Shown: in pieces, positions 34,259 to 34,349 of the stretch
How positions within the stretch are numbered: the first letter of the stretch is position 1
Layout: each line of letters starts with the position of its first letter
NCBI GenBank assembly: GCA_002457065.1
Contig: NTKR01000008.1
Span: 1 to 34,349 of the forward strand
Direction of reading: 5' to 3'
Origin: an alpha proteobacterium MED-G10
GTDB lineage: Bacteria; Pseudomonadota; Alphaproteobacteria; Methylaequorales; Methylaequoraceae
DNA length: 34,349 nt
Made by a program: the position numbers and the translations under genes
The notes under the pieces: model-generated
The model's database searches: none
Told to the model about the DNA's origin: nothing
What the model saw: only the letters and a program-made list of their open reading frames with translations

Positions 34259-34349
34259 CAATTATCTTTATTGCTTGGTCCAATGAAAGATCTTTATCAT
34301 TAAAATCCTTTGGGATTGGATAGTTTTTTTTATTGTAAGAAATATAATC
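34227..34349 (-). CDS. topA: DNA topoisomerase I, C-terminal end (partial)
   Basis: The last 40 codons of a gene that enters from beyond the right edge. The visible part has the pattern Tyr-x-x-x-x-x-Lys-x-Tyr-Pro-x-Pro-Lys-Asp followed by DLSLDQAIKIIDEKK and a lysine-rich end. This matches the C-terminal segment of alphaproteobacterial TopA (SLEEAVELI-type). The expected order topA-rnr supports this. It overlaps the rnr start by 32 nt. Relaxation of negatively supercoiled DNA is inferred from the family; no catalytic residue is in view. Confidence 0.75.
   Translation of the reverse strand, partial: DYISYNKKNYPIPKDFNDKDLSLDQAIKIIDEKKDKKKSN

Noticed and set aside
33000-34349. RNase R N-terminus lost through a frameshift
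   Set aside because: The DNA upstream of the start encodes the topA C-terminus in another frame, so there is no hidden N-terminal coding sequence.
1-34349. tRNA or rRNA genes, CRISPR arrays, insertion sequences, toxin-antitoxin or phage modules
   Set aside because: Nearly every base is accounted for by housekeeping coding sequence. The few gaps (128 bp or less) show no cloverleaf, direct-repeat array or transposase remnant by eye.

Overview
This window is a gene-dense, strongly AT-rich stretch of chromosome from an alphaproteobacterium. The evidence is gene content and gene order: topA-rnr-DUF983-rpmG, purM-purN, a DUF2066 gene next to a DnaA-like hda gene, rpsF-rpsR-DUF2232-rplI, dnaB-alr-...-cvpA-purF-SDR, lptF-lptG-lptD-surA-pdxA-rsmA, and an alphaproteobacterial-type aa3 oxidase subunit IV. 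The low GC, almost absent intergenic space, many overlapping genes and several shortened proteins suggest a streamlined marine lineage (Pelagibacterales-like or a similar AT-rich clade). The sequence alone does not let me name the clade.

Layout. 1-1074 (+): 3' part of a flavocytochrome c/sulfide dehydrogenase flavoprotein. 1071-7976 (-): dnaB, alr, mlaE, mlaF, cvpA, purF and a degenerate SDR, transcribed towards the left. 8053-11267 (-): rpsF, rpsR, a DUF2232 membrane protein, a long-tailed rplI and a Na+/Ca2+ antiporter gene. 11396-16205 (+): fatty-acid synthesis cluster fabD-fabG-acpP-fabF, then mltG and gmk. 16194-23565 (-): lptF-lptG-lptD-surA-pdxA-rsmA, an envelope-biogenesis operon in which nearly every junction overlaps. 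23637-26008 (+): pepA, holC, ndk. 26016-27753 (-): purM, purN and a 38-residue cytochrome oxidase subunit IV gene. 27844-29606 (+): DUF2066 protein and hda. 29619-30440 (-): short RNase D. 30480-32252 (+): aspS. 32254-34349 (-): rpmG, DUF983, a minimal rnr and the 3' end of topA.

Almost everything is housekeeping: purine synthesis (purF, purM, purN, gmk, ndk), fatty-acid, peptidoglycan and LPS export functions (fab genes, alr, mltG, lptDFG, mlaEF, surA), replication (dnaB, holC, hda, topA), translation (rpsF, rpsR, rplI, rpmG, aspS, rsmA) and RNA decay (rnr, rnd). I see no tRNA or rRNA gene, insertion sequence, prophage, CRISPR array or defence island, and no gap over 130 bp without a gene. 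I did not find a new multi-gene system. The points worth a second look are small: a probable ATT start codon for purM, a hidden coxIV gene coupled to purN, an RNase R lacking its N-terminal RNA-binding domains, an SDR without its catalytic residues, an A16 tract in the surA signal sequence, a probable leaderless rpmG promoter, and a 74-residue charged tail on ribosomal protein L9.
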